Of a stretch of 64,000 nt of DNA, positions 20,886 to 29,921 are shown in pieces. The stretch lies in contig NZ_WNKT01000006.1 in the NCBI RefSeq assembly GCF_009720725.1, positions 62,001 through 126,000 on the forward strand, read 5' to 3'. The position numbers and the translations under genes were made by a program. Numbering within the stretch: position 1 is the stretch's first letter; every line of letters begins with the position of its first letter. The stretch comes from Allochromatium palmeri (GTDB lineage Bacteria > Pseudomonadota > Gammaproteobacteria > Chromatiales > Chromatiaceae). The notes under the pieces were generated by a model. That model was not told where the DNA came from. It saw only the letters and a program-made list of their open reading frames with translations, and did no database searches.

Positions 20886-21947
20886 ATGATTCGTGTGCTG
20901 ATCGTCGACGACTCGGCTCTAATGCGCAAGCTGCTGACCGAAATCCTGGAAGAGGCTCCCGGAATCGAAGTGGTGGGAACCGCTCAGGATCCCTATGTGG
21001 CACGCGAGCGCATCAAGGCGCTCGATCCGGACGTGCTCACGCTCGACGTCGAGATGCCGCGCATGGATGGCCTGACCTTTCTGCGCAACCTCATGCGGCT
21101 GCGCCCGATGCCTGTGGTCATGGTCTCCTCGCTCACCGAGCGCGGAGCCGAGGTGACGCTCCATGCGCTCGAACTGGGCGCGGTGGATTTTGTCCGCAAG
21201 CCTGACGGCCCGATTGCCGCCGGTCTGCGCGAGTATGCCGATGAACTGATCGAAAAGATCCGGCTGGCCGCGACCATCAAGGTCAAGCCCTTGCGGACGG
21301 CGCCAGCCGCTGCGCCCGAGGCACGCGATCAACTCGCCGTGCGCGCTATTTCATCATTTCGCACCACCGACCGGGTGCTGGCCATCGGCGCCTCGACCGG
21401 CGGCACCGAGGCGATCAAGGAGGTGCTGATGCGTCTGCCGCCCGATACGCCGGGCGTGGTCATCGCACAGCACATACCCGCGGGCTTCAGCGCCGCCTTT
21501 GCCGAGCGCATGAACCGTCAGACCGGACTGGTCGTCAAGGAAGCGGCCGATGGCGATCGCATTATGCTGGGGCATGCGTATATCGCGCCTGGGGATTACC
21601 ATCTGCAACTCGCGCGCGATGGGGCGCGCTATGTCTGTCGGCTTGACCGGGGTGAGCCGGTCAACCGCCATCGTCCCAGTGTCGATGTGCTCTTTCGTTC
21701 GGTCGCCCAGGCCGCCGGAACCAATAGCGCGGCGGCCTTGCTGACCGGCATGGGCGCCGATGGGGCTCAGGGTCTCAAGGAATTGCATGATCTCGGGGTG
21801 CATACCATCGCCCAGAACGAGGCCACCAGCGTGGTTTGGGGGATGCCGGGTGAGGCCGTCAAACGCGGTGGCGCCGTCGAGGTGCTGCCCCTGCAAAACA
21901 TTGCCGAAGCCCTGCTCAAGGGGCTGTCGGTCAAGCGTAAACATTGA
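20886..21947 (+). CDS. cheB: Chemotaxis response regulator protein-glutamate methylesterase CheB
   Basis: A 353-aa adaptation enzyme that removes methyl groups (and deamidates) on receptors when phosphorylated by CheA. The receiver domain has VLIVDDSALMR and the phosphoacceptor in VLTLDVEMPRMDG. The methylesterase domain has the catalytic Ser in AIGASTGGTEA, His in VIAQHIPAGFS and Asp in LLTGMGADGA. Length and motifs are normal. RBS AAAGGAAGG lies before the ATG. Confidence 0.96.
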   Translation: MIRVLIVDDSALMRKLLTEILEEAPGIEVVGTAQDPYVARERIKALDPDVLTLDVEMPRMDGLTFLRNLMRLRPMPVVMVSSLTERGAEVTLHALELGAVDFVRKPDGPIAAGLREYADELIEKIRLAATIKVKPLRTAPAAAPEARDQLAVRAISSFRTTDRVLAIGASTGGTEAIKEVLMRLPPDTPGVVIAQHIPAGFSAAFAERMNRQTGLVVKEAADGDRIMLGHAYIAPGDYHLQLARDGARYVCRLDRGEPVNRHRPSVDVLFRSVAQAAGTNSAAALLTGMGADGAQGLKELHDLGVHTIAQNEATSVVWGMPGEAVKRGGAVEVLPLQNIAEALLKGLSVKRKH

Positions 21948-21973
21948 ACGATTCCAAGACCGGGAGTTGATGA

Positions 21974-22279
21974 ATGAGTGTCACATCGCGTATCGACCGA
22001 GAGAAGGGTTTAGTCACCATCTCCATCGACGGGCGTTTCGATTTTGCGCAGCACAAGGACTTCAGAAATGCCTATCAGAATATCGCCCCAGGATCCATGA
22101 AGTTCGTCGTGGATCTCTCCAGAGCCTCCTATCTCGACAGCTCGGCACTGGGGATGCTGCTGTTGCTACGCGAGCATCTGGGCGGCGATCCTGGCAGCGT
22201 GCGCATCACCGGCAGTAGCGAGGATGTGCGGCGGGTGCTCAAGATCGCCAACTTTGACAAGCTCTTTCAACTCGATTGA
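21974..22279 (+). CDS. STAS domain protein (anti-sigma factor antagonist type)
   Basis: A 101-aa single STAS domain (SpoIIAA fold). The possible phosphorylation site is the Ser pair in ASYLDSSALGMLLLL, the same place as the regulatory Ser of SpoIIAA/RsbV. It is the last gene of the chemotaxis run, 26 nt after cheB, with GGGAG upstream of the ATG. No partner kinase or phosphatase is in the window. It probably modulates a partner-switching step, but the partner is unknown. Confidence 0.88.
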   Translation: MSVTSRIDREKGLVTISIDGRFDFAQHKDFRNAYQNIAPGSMKFVVDLSRASYLDSSALGMLLLLREHLGGDPGSVRITGSSEDVRRVLKIANFDKLFQLD

Positions 22280-22294
22280 AGGCCGTGTCGGTTT

Positions 22295-22714
22295 TTATTG
22301 AACGATGAAATCGGTGAAGTAGATCGCGCCGATCGCCGGTCGGCCCGTTTGCTCCATCATGGTCTTGCGCAGGCTGTCGAGCAGTTCGATCCTGAGCTGA
22401 TCGCGCGCCTCAGTGGTCATGATCTCCTGGCCGTCGCGTCCGCCGAGCAGGCTGATCATGCGATCACGCAGACGTGGCATGTGCTGGGTGATCAGGTCGG
22501 CGTCGGACTGCGTCTCGATGTAGAACTGCAAACTCAACTTCAGGTAACTGCGCGGTTTGGCGAGATTGACGATCAGCGGCGGCTCCAGCGCCATATAGCC
22601 TGGATAGGGCGCCACGGCGGCGTCCTCGCTCGCATGGGCGGTTTGGCTGATCATCGGCGTCAGTCCAATGAACAGCGCGAGTAGAACGGCCGTCGTCCGG
22701 GTTAAAACGTTCAT
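22295..22714 (-). CDS. FliL family protein
   Basis: FliL proteins associate with the flagellar basal body and stator. The ATG at 22712-22714, with AGAGGG upstream, gives 139 aa; a longer frame from 22828 lacks support. The FliL core is recognisable (PPLIVNLAKPRSYLKLSLQF, LRDRMISLLGGRDGQEIMT, MMEQTG, AIYFTDFIVQ). The N-terminal hydrophobic stretch ends in SQTAHASED, which looks like a cleavable signal peptide rather than the usual anchor, so it may be a periplasmic variant. Convergent with the STAS gene. Confidence 0.85.
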   Translation of the reverse strand: MNVLTRTTAVLLALFIGLTPMISQTAHASEDAAVAPYPGYMALEPPLIVNLAKPRSYLKLSLQFYIETQSDADLITQHMPRLRDRMISLLGGRDGQEIMTTEARDQLRIELLDSLRKTMMEQTGRPAIGAIYFTDFIVQ

Positions 22715-22818
22715 TCTAAAAGACCCTCTGGGGCTATCGGTGTGTGTCGAGCTGGGCGACCACCATTGACCGTCTTCATGGGCGCCGCTCAGGCATGCGT
22801 TGTCTGGAAAAGAACGAA

Positions 22819-23136
22819 ATGATGACACAGATCAGCCGTTCTCAGGGCGAATCTTCGCCGCGAAAGCCTGATGTCCCGACGGCAATGCGCGATCTGATCC
22901 AGACCCTGCGCGCGACCCTGCCGTTCGGAGTGCCCGAGGCCCAGATCTGTTCAGGCAACTGCCAGGGCTGCTCGCGCACGCTGCTCGACTTTCTGGAGAG
23001 CGAACTCGATGACTGGGAGCGACGGCTAGCGGCCGGCGAGCGCCTTGGCTTGAGCGAGTTCTCGCGGTTGATCCAGACCAGCCACAAAGTCAGGCGTGTC
23101 CTGATCCGTAATGGACTGCTCGCGGCTGGCGACTGA
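22819..23136 (+). CDS. Small hypothetical protein with a CxxxCxxC motif
   Basis: Function not recognised. The frame is open from 22744, but the ATGs at 22819/22822 are the likely starts (about 105 aa). The core contains ICSGNCQGCSRTLLDFLE, with three closely spaced cysteines that could bind metal, followed by the helical stretch ELDDWERRLAAGERLGL. Similar proteins are remembered as unannotated gammaproteobacterial entries. It is convergent with the HPt gene and lies between flagellar/chemotaxis genes and that HPt. Confidence 0.65.
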   Translation: MMTQISRSQGESSPRKPDVPTAMRDLIQTLRATLPFGVPEAQICSGNCQGCSRTLLDFLESELDDWERRLAAGERLGLSEFSRLIQTSHKVRRVLIRNGLLAAGD

Positions 23137-23145
23137 CCCCGAGCG

Positions 23146-23523
23146 CTATTCAGCGTCGCGCGCCGTCATCGCCTCCTGGAGTCGGCGCGCCTGCAACTCG
23201 ACACGCAAAAAACAGTCCTCGCAGCGCAGGCCGTCACCGAGGCGCGCGGCACGCTCCAGCGCCTCGATGGCCGCGTCCAGGGCCGGCACGCCGCAATAGC
23301 GCGTAGCGCCACGCACCTGATGGGCATATTCGGCCAGTCCCGGCCAATCGGATTCAGCCAGGGCGGCGCGTAACGCTGCGATCTCATCCGGCAGTCCATC
23401 CAGCAGTGCCTGCATCAGCTCGGCGGCCAGCGCGGCGTCGCCGCCAACAAGATAAAGCGCCGAGTCCGTATCGTGAACGCTGCTGCTGTCCATCCCATAC
23501 ACTGGATCGATCATCTCGGTCAT
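23146..23523 (-). CDS. Stand-alone HPt phosphotransfer protein
   Basis: A 125-aa histidine phosphotransfer domain. The phosphorylatable His is in EYAHQVRGATRYCGVPALD, a pattern like the HPt domains of BarA-type hybrid kinases (HKLHG..-CGYSGVP). A CEDC pair lies near the C-terminus. No hybrid kinase is adjacent, so it would act in trans on an unseen phosphorelay. It is followed by a 276-bp gap with no supported gene before cysM. Confidence 0.85.
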   Translation of the reverse strand: MTEMIDPVYGMDSSSVHDTDSALYLVGGDAALAAELMQALLDGLPDEIAALRAALAESDWPGLAEYAHQVRGATRYCGVPALDAAIEALERAARLGDGLRCEDCFLRVELQARRLQEAMTARDAE

Positions 23524-23799
23524 GATTCGCCTCCCGTGAGCTGTTTTGGTCTGACGAAGACTCTAACCAAAACACGGTTCGCTGGTCCAGTTCGAAGCGC
23601 CCGATAATCCGTCCGGTCGGACGCACGCGTTCAGTGCAAGCAGGCTGGATCGCGGTTTGTCTTCGAGGACGCACGCGGTTTAGAGTGTGGCGTCATCGGC
23701 TCATGTCGGCGGTACGGTACCCTGGCTCGATGCTCCCGCACACAGGCACCGGCGCATGATATGCGCTTGCGATCTCACGAATCCGTTTCGAGAACCTCC

Positions 23800-24696
23800 A
23801 TGTCCCAGTCCTATCCAACCATCGAAGACTATGTCGGCCAGACCCCGCTCGTCCGGCTCCAGCGCCTGCCCGGCACCACCGACAACCTGGTGCTGGCCAA
23901 GCTCGAAGGCAACAACCCGGCCGGCTCAGTGAAGGATCGCCCGGCGCTCAACATGATCCGGCGTGCCGAAGCGCGCGGCACCATCCGTCCCGGCGACACC
24001 CTGATCGAGGCCACCAGCGGCAACACCGGCATCGCGCTCGCCATGGCGGCGGCCATCAAGGGCTATCGGATGCGGCTCATCATGCCCGAGCACATGAGCG
24101 AGGAACGCCGTGGTGTCATGCGTGCCTTTGGCGCCGAGATCGTGCTCACGCCGCGGGAAGGCAGCATGGAGGCGGCCATCGATCTGGCCATTGCCATGGA
24201 GGCGCGCGGGGAGGGCATTCGGCTCGACCAGTTTTCCAACCCGGACAATCCGGCGGCGCACTACGAGACCACCGGCCCTGAGATCTGGCGCGATACTCAA
24301 GGGCGCGTGACCCACTTCGTCAGCGCCATGGGCACCACGGGCACCATCATGGGCACGGGGCGTTATCTCAAGGAGCAGAATCCAGGGGTCCAGATCATCG
24401 GCGTGCAGCCGGACGAGGGTTCCAGCATTCCAGGCATCCGCCGCTGGCCCGAAGCCTATCTGCCGAAGATCTACCAGCCATCGGGCGTCGACCGGATCAT
24501 CGACATCTCGCAGGCCGTGGCTGAGCAGACGGCGCGCGATCTGGCCGCGCGCGAGGGAATCTTTGGCGGCGTCTCCTCAGGTGGAGCGATTGCGGCGGCG
24601 CTCAGGCTCTCGCAAGAGGTCAGCGGGGCCGTGATCGTGGCTATCGTTTGCGACCGCGGCGACCGCTATCTCTCGACCGGGGTGTTTCCGGCCTGA
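23800..24696 (+). CDS. cysM: Cysteine synthase B (O-acetylserine sulfhydrylase)
   Basis: A PLP enzyme making cysteine from O-acetylserine with sulfide or thiosulfate, which is relevant in a sulfur-oxidising phototroph. From the ATG at 23800 it is 298 aa, starting MSQSYPTIEDYVGQTPLVRL; an upstream ATG at 23761 would add 13 residues. The PLP lysine is in NNPAGSVKDRPA, the substrate loop is EATSGNTGIAL, the phosphate-binding Gly loop is GTTGTIMGTGR, and the C-terminal GVSSGGAIAAAL is present. The sequence is closer to CysM than CysK. Confidence 0.93.
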   Translation: MSQSYPTIEDYVGQTPLVRLQRLPGTTDNLVLAKLEGNNPAGSVKDRPALNMIRRAEARGTIRPGDTLIEATSGNTGIALAMAAAIKGYRMRLIMPEHMSEERRGVMRAFGAEIVLTPREGSMEAAIDLAIAMEARGEGIRLDQFSNPDNPAAHYETTGPEIWRDTQGRVTHFVSAMGTTGTIMGTGRYLKEQNPGVQIIGVQPDEGSSIPGIRRWPEAYLPKIYQPSGVDRIIDISQAVAEQTARDLAAREGIFGGVSSGGAIAAALRLSQEVSGAVIVAIVCDRGDRYLSTGVFPA

Positions 24697-24721
24697 TCGA
24701 CTTCTGATGCGGATTCAAGAC

Positions 24722-25531
24722 ATGAGCATGCTGATCGATTCACACTGCCACCTCGACCGGGTGGATCTCAAGACCCATGACAATGACTTCGGCGTTCTGA
24801 TGCGCGCCTGCAACGAGGCTGGCGTCGCGCGGATGCTCTGTGTCGGCATCGACCTTGACGCCTATCCGGCGATGCGCCGTCTGGTCGATCCCTATCCCGA
24901 GGTCGATGTCTCGGTCGGCGTTCATCCCAATGAGAGCGGAGGCGAGGAGCCGAGCGTCGAGCGCCTGCTGGAGCTGGCGGCTGATCCGCGCGTGGTGGCC
25001 ATCGGCGAGACTGGACTCGACTACTATCGGCTTGAAGACGGTGATTCGGCTGGACAGCACGCCCGCTTTCGCACCCACATCGCCGCCGCGCGCGCTTGTG
25101 GCAAGCCGCTGATCATCCACACGCGCCAGGCGCGCGCCGACACTATCCGTCTGCTCCGCGAAGAGGGCGCTGAGGCGGTCGGCGGGGTACTGCACTGTTT
25201 CACTGAGGACTGGGAGATGGCGCGTGCGGGGCTGGATCTCGGGTTCTCTGTGTCGTTCTCGGGCATCATCACTTTCAAGAGCGCCGAGTCACTGCGCGAG
25301 GTGGTGCGTCAGGTGCCGCTCGACCGGCTGTTGATCGAAACCGACTCGCCCTATCTGGCGCCCGTGCCCTATCGCGGCAAGCCTAACGCGCCGACCTATC
25401 TGAAGCACGTCGCGGCGTGCATCGCCGAGTTGCGTGGTCTGGACGTCGAGCGCCTGGCCGAAGTGACGGCTGACAATTACCGGCGCTTGTTTGGCCGCGA
25501 ACAGTCAGGCATCGGGTTCACGGCGGCGTAG
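24722..25531 (+). CDS. TatD family metal-dependent hydrolase
   Basis: A TIM-barrel deoxyribonuclease/hydrolase of the TatD/YcfH group, about 269 aa from the ATG at 24722 (24707 and 24728 are alternatives). Metal ligands are in DSHCHLD, the Glu in IGETGLDYY, the His in PLIIHTRQA, the His in LHCFTEDW and the Asp in LLIETDSPYLAP. Its last 27 nt overlap the 3' end of cobF on the other strand. In vivo substrates of the family are DNA ends or D-aminoacyl-type substrates depending on the member. Confidence 0.92.
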   Translation: MSMLIDSHCHLDRVDLKTHDNDFGVLMRACNEAGVARMLCVGIDLDAYPAMRRLVDPYPEVDVSVGVHPNESGGEEPSVERLLELAADPRVVAIGETGLDYYRLEDGDSAGQHARFRTHIAAARACGKPLIIHTRQARADTIRLLREEGAEAVGGVLHCFTEDWEMARAGLDLGFSVSFSGIITFKSAESLREVVRQVPLDRLLIETDSPYLAPVPYRGKPNAPTYLKHVAACIAELRGLDVERLAEVTADNYRRLFGREQSGIGFTAA

Positions 25532-26275
25532 CAGATAGATGTCGAGCAGCCAGCCCTTCTCCTCGCGGACGCGGGCCTTGGTGCTCAACAGCTCATCGAG
25601 CACCGTATCGACCGGCCCGGACACCAGCACCTCGTCCGGACACCCCAGATAGCCGCCCCAGTAAACGTCCATATCCTGCCCGGCGAAGCGCTGGAAGGAG
25701 GCGTTGTAGTCGAGCATGACGACTGCGTTGTGGATCTCGGCTGGATCGCAGTGCTCAACATGACGTCCGGTGGTGATCGTGATGTTCTCGCCGATGCGGT
25801 TCAGTGGGATCTTATGCTTGGCGGTCAGCACCTGCACTGAGGTGATGCCGGGGATGATCTCGAACTCGAGCGCGCCATCGGATGACTCAACCAGCTCGGC
25901 GATCATGGTGACGGTCTGATCGTAGAGCGACGGATCGCCCCAGAGGAGCAGGGCGCCGCACTGGCCGTCCTCCAGCTCGGTCTCGATCAGACGCGCGAAG
26001 AGTTCGCGCTTGGTCGCGTGCCAGGCGCGCACCGTCTCCTGATAGCCGTCCGGAAGCGTGCGCCGCTCGGGACTGGTCGCGGTGACGACCCGATAATTCG
26101 AATCGCCCAGATAGCGTTCCAGAATATCGTGGCGCATCCGCAGCAGCTCGTCCTTGCCGCGTCCCTCCTTCTCCAGCATGAAGAAGACATCGACCTGTTT
26201 CAGGGTCTCGATGGCCTGGATCGTGAGGTATTCGGGGCCACCCGGGCCCATGCCGATCAAATACAAGCGTTTCAT
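25505..26275 (-). CDS. cobF: Precorrin-6A synthase (deacetylating)
   Basis: A SAM-dependent corrin C1 methyltransferase of the aerobic (oxygen-type) cobalamin route. The ATG at 26273-26275 gives 256 aa. The tetrapyrrole methylase fold shows as YLIGMGPGGPEYLT, LLLWGDPSLYD and FEIIPGITSVQVL. The CobF-type N-terminal insert (VFFMLEKEGRGKDELL) separates it from other corrin methylases. It is divergent from bchE, and its 3' end overlaps tatD. Confidence 0.88.
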   Translation of the reverse strand: MKRLYLIGMGPGGPEYLTIQAIETLKQVDVFFMLEKEGRGKDELLRMRHDILERYLGDSNYRVVTATSPERRTLPDGYQETVRAWHATKRELFARLIETELEDGQCGALLLWGDPSLYDQTVTMIAELVESSDGALEFEIIPGITSVQVLTAKHKIPLNRIGENITITTGRHVEHCDPAEIHNAVVMLDYNASFQRFAGQDMDVYWGGYLGCPDEVLVSGPVDTVLDELLSTKARVREEKGWLLDIYLLRRREPDA

Positions 26276-26592
26276 TCTTTGCCAAATTGAGATGAGCACC
26301 CGGTCAGCGTCGCGGCGGGTGCATGGAGTGGGTTAATCGGAGAATCATCGCGGTCGCGTGTTTCGTCAGTTCGGGCCACGTCCAGCATGGCGATTCGGGC
26401 GCGTCATTGGTACCATTGCCCGCTTGAGTCCAATTCGGTATCGCTGCCGGAGCGATGGCATCGAAGACCCTCCTCGATCCAGGGTTGCCTGACCAGGCGC
26501 GACCGACGCATTCTCCTTATTCTGTGGCCGAGCCGCCGCCGTCCTTAGAGGCGTCCGTGACCGACCCTTCATGAGACAACCCGGAGCTGACG
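26276..26592. other. Intergenic region between cobF and bchE
   Basis: 317 bp between divergent cobF and bchE, expected to carry both promoters. A PpsR/CrtJ-type TGT-N12-ACA site, a full FNR box and a cobalamin riboswitch were each looked for, and none was convincing. A weak FNR-like half-match (TTGAGTCCAATTC) lies at about 26424-26436. No small gene is supported. Confidence 0.4.
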
Positions 26593-28239
26593 ATGCGAAT
26601 CCTTTTCATCCACCCAAACTATAGCGCCGGTGCCGCCGATATCGCGGGTAACTGGTCGCCGGCCTGGGTCGCCTATATCGCGGGCTATCTGAAGGCAGGT
26701 GGCTATCAAGATTACCATTTCATCGATGGTCTGGTGGACAAGCTCGACGACGACCAGATGCGCGCCGCCATCCGCGCGTCCAAGCCCGACATCATCGCCA
26801 CCACCGCGATGACGCCGATGATCTATGCCGCTCAGCGCGTGCTGCAGATCGCTAAGGAAGAGCATCCGAACGCCGTCACCGTGCTCGGCGGCATCCACGG
26901 CACCTTCATGTTCCAGCAGGTACTGGGCGAGGCGCCCTGGATCGATGCCATCGTGCGTGGCGAGGGCGAGGCCGTCACCCTGAATCTGGTGCGCTGCATC
27001 GACGAGGGCCGCTGGCTGACCGATCGCGAGAAAGTCAACGGCATCGCCTATCTCGACGAGAACAACCAGGTCATCGCCACGCCGGCCGAGCCGTCGATCA
27101 AGGACGTCGATTCGATCTGGCCGGACTGGGGCATCCTGGAGTGGAAGAAGTACATCTACATCCCGCTCGGCGTGCCGGTCGCGACCCCCAACATGGCGCG
27201 CGGCTGTCCCTTCACCTGTAGCTTCTGCTCGCAGTGGAAATTCTGGCGCGACTATCGCGTGCGCGATCCCAAGCGTATGGTCGACGAGATCGAGGAATTG
27301 GTGAAGGTCCACGGCGTGGGCTTCTTCATCCTCGCCGACGAAGAGCCGCAGATCAACAAGAACAAGTTCGTCGAGTTCTGTCAGGAGCTCATCGACCGCG
27401 ATCTGGGCATCCACTGGGGCATCAACACCCGCGTCACCGACGTCATGCGCGATGAGGAGCTGCTGCCCTTCTACCGCAAGGCCGGTCTGGTGCACATCTC
27501 GCTCGGTACCGAGGCGGCGGCTCAGCTCAATCTGGATCGCTTCGTCAAGGAGACCACGATCGAGCAGAACAAGCGCGCCATCCAGCTCCTGCAGCAGAAC
27601 GGCATCGTCACCGAGGCGCAGTTCATCGTCGGTCTGGAGAACGAGACCCGCGAGACCCTGGAAGAGACCTATCAGATGGTCATGGACTGGGGCGCGGACA
27701 TGGCCAACTGGTCGATGTACACTCCCTGGCCGTTCTCGGACATGTTCGCCGAGATGGGCGACAAGGTCGAGGTGTTCGATTATTCGAAATACAACTTCGT
27801 CTCGCCGATCATGAAGCCCGACAACATCGACCGCGCCGAGCTGCTCGACGGCGTCATGGCCAACTACCGACGCTTCTACATGCGGCGCATGTTCTTCCAG
27901 TATCCCTGGGTGCGCGATCCCTTCCGTCGCAAGTATCTGATCGGCTGTATCAAGGCGTTCCTCAAGAGCGCCATGGAGCGTCGCTTCTATCAGCTCGGCA
28001 AGCAGAACTACTGGGGTCCGCTGTTCAAGAAGTTCATCAAGTTCGACTACGACAAGAGCCGCTCGAAGATCGTCGAGCCGGATCACAACGCCTGGAAGAA
28101 GGCACCGCCGGCCAAGCGTCCGGCGGTCATCAGCGCGGTCGGCGCCGCGCCTCAGGCGTGCGGCGGCGGTGCCAAGGCCTGCGGTGGCGGCACCGAGCAG
28201 ATGACCGAGGAGCAGATCAAGCAGTACGAGAACGCTTGA
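26593..28239 (+). CDS. bchE: Anaerobic Mg-protoporphyrin IX monomethyl ester cyclase
   Basis: Oxygen-independent cyclase that forms ring E of bacteriochlorophyll. It uses cobalamin and a [10 protein letters not shown] 4Fe-4S cluster. It is 548 aa, starting with an N-terminal B12-binding type domain ([32 protein letters not shown]). The [10 protein letters not shown] motif is [15 protein letters not shown] (C-x3-C-x2-C), followed by a TIM barrel ([17 protein letters not shown]). The C-terminal tail has an unusual duplicated CGGG element ([13 protein letters not shown]). The cobF and cobQ neighbours make cobalamin, its cofactor. A terminator follows at 28294-28330. Confidence 0.95.
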   Translation: MRILFIHPNYSAGAADIAGNWSPAWVAYIAGYLKAGGYQDYHFIDGLVDKLDDDQMRAAIRASKPDIIATTAMTPMIYAAQRVLQIAKEEHPNAVTVLGGIHGTFMFQQVLGEAPWIDAIVRGEGEAVTLNLVRCIDEGRWLTDREKVNGIAYLDENNQVIATPAEPSIKDVDSIWPDWGILEWKKYIYIPLGVPVATPNMARGCPFTCSFCSQWKFWRDYRVRDPKRMVDEIEELVKVHGVGFFILADEEPQINKNKFVEFCQELIDRDLGIHWGINTRVTDVMRDEELLPFYRKAGLVHISLGTEAAAQLNLDRFVKETTIEQNKRAIQLLQQNGIVTEAQFIVGLENETRETLEETYQMVMDWGADMANWSMYTPWPFSDMFAEMGDKVEVFDYSKYNFVSPIMKPDNIDRAELLDGVMANYRRFYMRRMFFQYPWVRDPFRRKYLIGCIKAFLKSAMERRFYQLGKQNYWGPLFKKFIKFDYDKSRSKIVEPDHNAWKKAPPAKRPAVISAVGAAPQACGGGAKACGGGTEQMTEEQIKQYENA

Positions 28240-28258
28240 TCCCCGTTTTGAGCCGTCT

Positions 28259-28283
28259 GTAGGGTGCGCATGGCGTACCCTAC
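28259..28283. repeat. Short inverted repeat after bchE
   Basis: GTAGGGT and ACCCTAC arms (7 bp, perfect) surround an 11-nt spacer. The sequence has the look of short dispersed repeats common between Chromatiaceae genes, but no second copy was seen in this window, so its repeat status is inference. Confidence 0.4.
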
Positions 28284-28293
28284 GCCATGATCC

Positions 28294-28330
28294 GGCCCGC
28301 ATTCGTTCGCTAGCGAATGCGGGCCTTGTC
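28294..28330 (+). terminator. Hairpin terminator after bchE
   Basis: A perfect 12-bp stem (GGCCCGCATTCG / CGAATGCGGGCC) with an 8-nt loop is followed by TTGTCATTTT. It lies 55 nt after the bchE stop and 18 nt before cobQ, so it would end or attenuate bchE transcription before cobQ. The T-tract is imperfect. Confidence 0.75.
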
Positions 28331-28347
28331 ATTTTGAGAGAAACCGC

Positions 28348-29916
28348 ATGACCGATTCTGCCCCCACCATCCGCCTCGAACTGCCGCCACTGCAAGAGCA
28401 CGGCCCACGCCGGGCGCGAACCCTCATGATCCAGGGCACTGCCTCAGACGTCGGCAAGAGCCTGCTGGTCGCCGGACTCTGCCGCGCCTATACGCGCCGC
28501 GGGCTGGTGGTGCGCCCGTTCAAGGCGCAGAACATGAGCAACAACGCGGCCGTCACCCACGACACCGACGCTCAGCCCGGACCCGATGGCGAGCCGCCGC
28601 GCGGCGAGATTGGACGTGCTCAGGCACTCCAGGCGCGCGCCTGCGGCGTGCCGCCCTCGATCCACATGAATCCCGTACTTCTGAAACCCCAGACCAACAT
28701 CGGCTCGCAGGTAGTGCTGCGCGGACGCGCGCTCGGTAACTGTCCAGCGCGGATCTATCACGAAATGCGCCAGGGACTGATGCCGGCGGTGCTCGACTCC
28801 TTCGAGCGGCTGTGCGCCGAGGCCGATCTGGTGATCGTTGAGGGCGCGGGCAGTGGCGCTGAGGTCTATCTGCGTCGTAGCGACATCACCAATATGCACT
28901 TCGCCGAGCGTGCCGGGGTACCTGTGGTGGTGGTCGGCGATCTGGACAAGGGCGGCACCATGGCCTCGCTGGTCGGCACCTGGCGGCTGCTCGATCAGGC
29001 CGACCGCGACCGGGTCGTCGGCTATCTGGTCAACAAGTTCCGGGGCGACTTCTCGCTGTTCGAGCCGGCGTGCGAGACCATCACCGAGATCACCGGCTGG
29101 CCGTTCCGGGGCATGGTGCGCTGGTTCGAGGGCGCTTCGCGTCTGCCGGCCGAGGACTCGCTGGCGCTCGAACGCCCGGCCGAGACCACGGGCGGCACGC
29201 TCAACGTCGTCATCCCGCGTCTGTCGCGCGTGGCCAATTTCGACGACATGGACCCGCTGGCCGCTGAACCTGCCGTCAATCTGCGCTGGATCGAGCCGGG
29301 TCGGCCAATTCCGGCCGAGACCGATGTCGTCATCCTGCCCGGCTCCAAAGCTACACGCGCCGATCTGGACGTGCTGCGCCGCGAGGGCTGGGACATCGAT
29401 ATCCTGGCCCATGTCCGGCGTGGCGGACGGGTCGTGGGTCTGTGCGCCGGCTACCAGATGCTCGGGCGCGTGGTGCGCGATCCGCTCGGCATCGAGGGCG
29501 AACCAGGCGAGACGCCCGGACTGGGTCTGCTCGACATCGAGACCGAGATCGGCGCCGACAAGCGTCTGATCGAGATCGACGGGCAGGAGCAACGCAGCGG
29601 CTGCCGTCTCACCGGCTATGAGATGCACATGGGCCGCACCACCGGAGCTGGATTGGAGCGCCCCTGGCTGCGGCTGGAGGATGGAAATGGTGACGTGCGT
29701 CCCGAGGGGGCGATCAGCGCCGACGGGCGGGTCATGGGCGGCTATCTGCACGGCCTCTTCGGTGCCGATGCGTTCCGCGCTCACTGGCTCGAACAGGTCG
29801 GCGCCCAGGCGGCACACCTCGACTTCGAGGCACGCATCGAGGCGGCGCTCGACGAGCTCGCCGATCATATCGAAGCCTGTCTGGATCTGGATGCGCTGCT
29901 GGCGTTGGCACGATAA
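28348..29916 (+). CDS. cobQ: Cobyric acid synthase
   Basis: ATP- and glutamine-dependent amidation of four corrin side chains in cobalamin synthesis (CobQ/CbiP). It is 522 aa. The N-terminal P-loop-like domain has [20 protein letters not shown] and [10 protein letters not shown]. The C-terminal class I-like glutaminase has the nucleophile in [11 protein letters not shown] and a His in GGYLHGLF. It lies after bchE on the same strand. Confidence 0.95.
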   Translation: MTDSAPTIRLELPPLQEHGPRRARTLMIQGTASDVGKSLLVAGLCRAYTRRGLVVRPFKAQNMSNNAAVTHDTDAQPGPDGEPPRGEIGRAQALQARACGVPPSIHMNPVLLKPQTNIGSQVVLRGRALGNCPARIYHEMRQGLMPAVLDSFERLCAEADLVIVEGAGSGAEVYLRRSDITNMHFAERAGVPVVVVGDLDKGGTMASLVGTWRLLDQADRDRVVGYLVNKFRGDFSLFEPACETITEITGWPFRGMVRWFEGASRLPAEDSLALERPAETTGGTLNVVIPRLSRVANFDDMDPLAAEPAVNLRWIEPGRPIPAETDVVILPGSKATRADLDVLRREGWDIDILAHVRRGGRVVGLCAGYQMLGRVVRDPLGIEGEPGETPGLGLLDIETEIGADKRLIEIDGQEQRSGCRLTGYEMHMGRTTGAGLERPWLRLEDGNGDVRPEGAISADGRVMGGYLHGLFGADAFRAHWLEQVGAQAAHLDFEARIEAALDELADHIEACLDLDALLALAR

Positions 29917-29921
29917 AGGAG

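Noticed and set aside
26276-26592. Possible cobalamin riboswitch or PpsR/FNR site before bchE
   Set aside because: The B12-box, TGT-N12-ACA and full TTGAT-N4-ATCAA patterns were looked for and not found.
26569-28401. Minus-strand open frame of 610 codons opposite bchE
   Set aside because: bchE on the plus strand has the [10 protein letters not shown] cysteines and cobalamin-type domain; the antisense frame has no family features.
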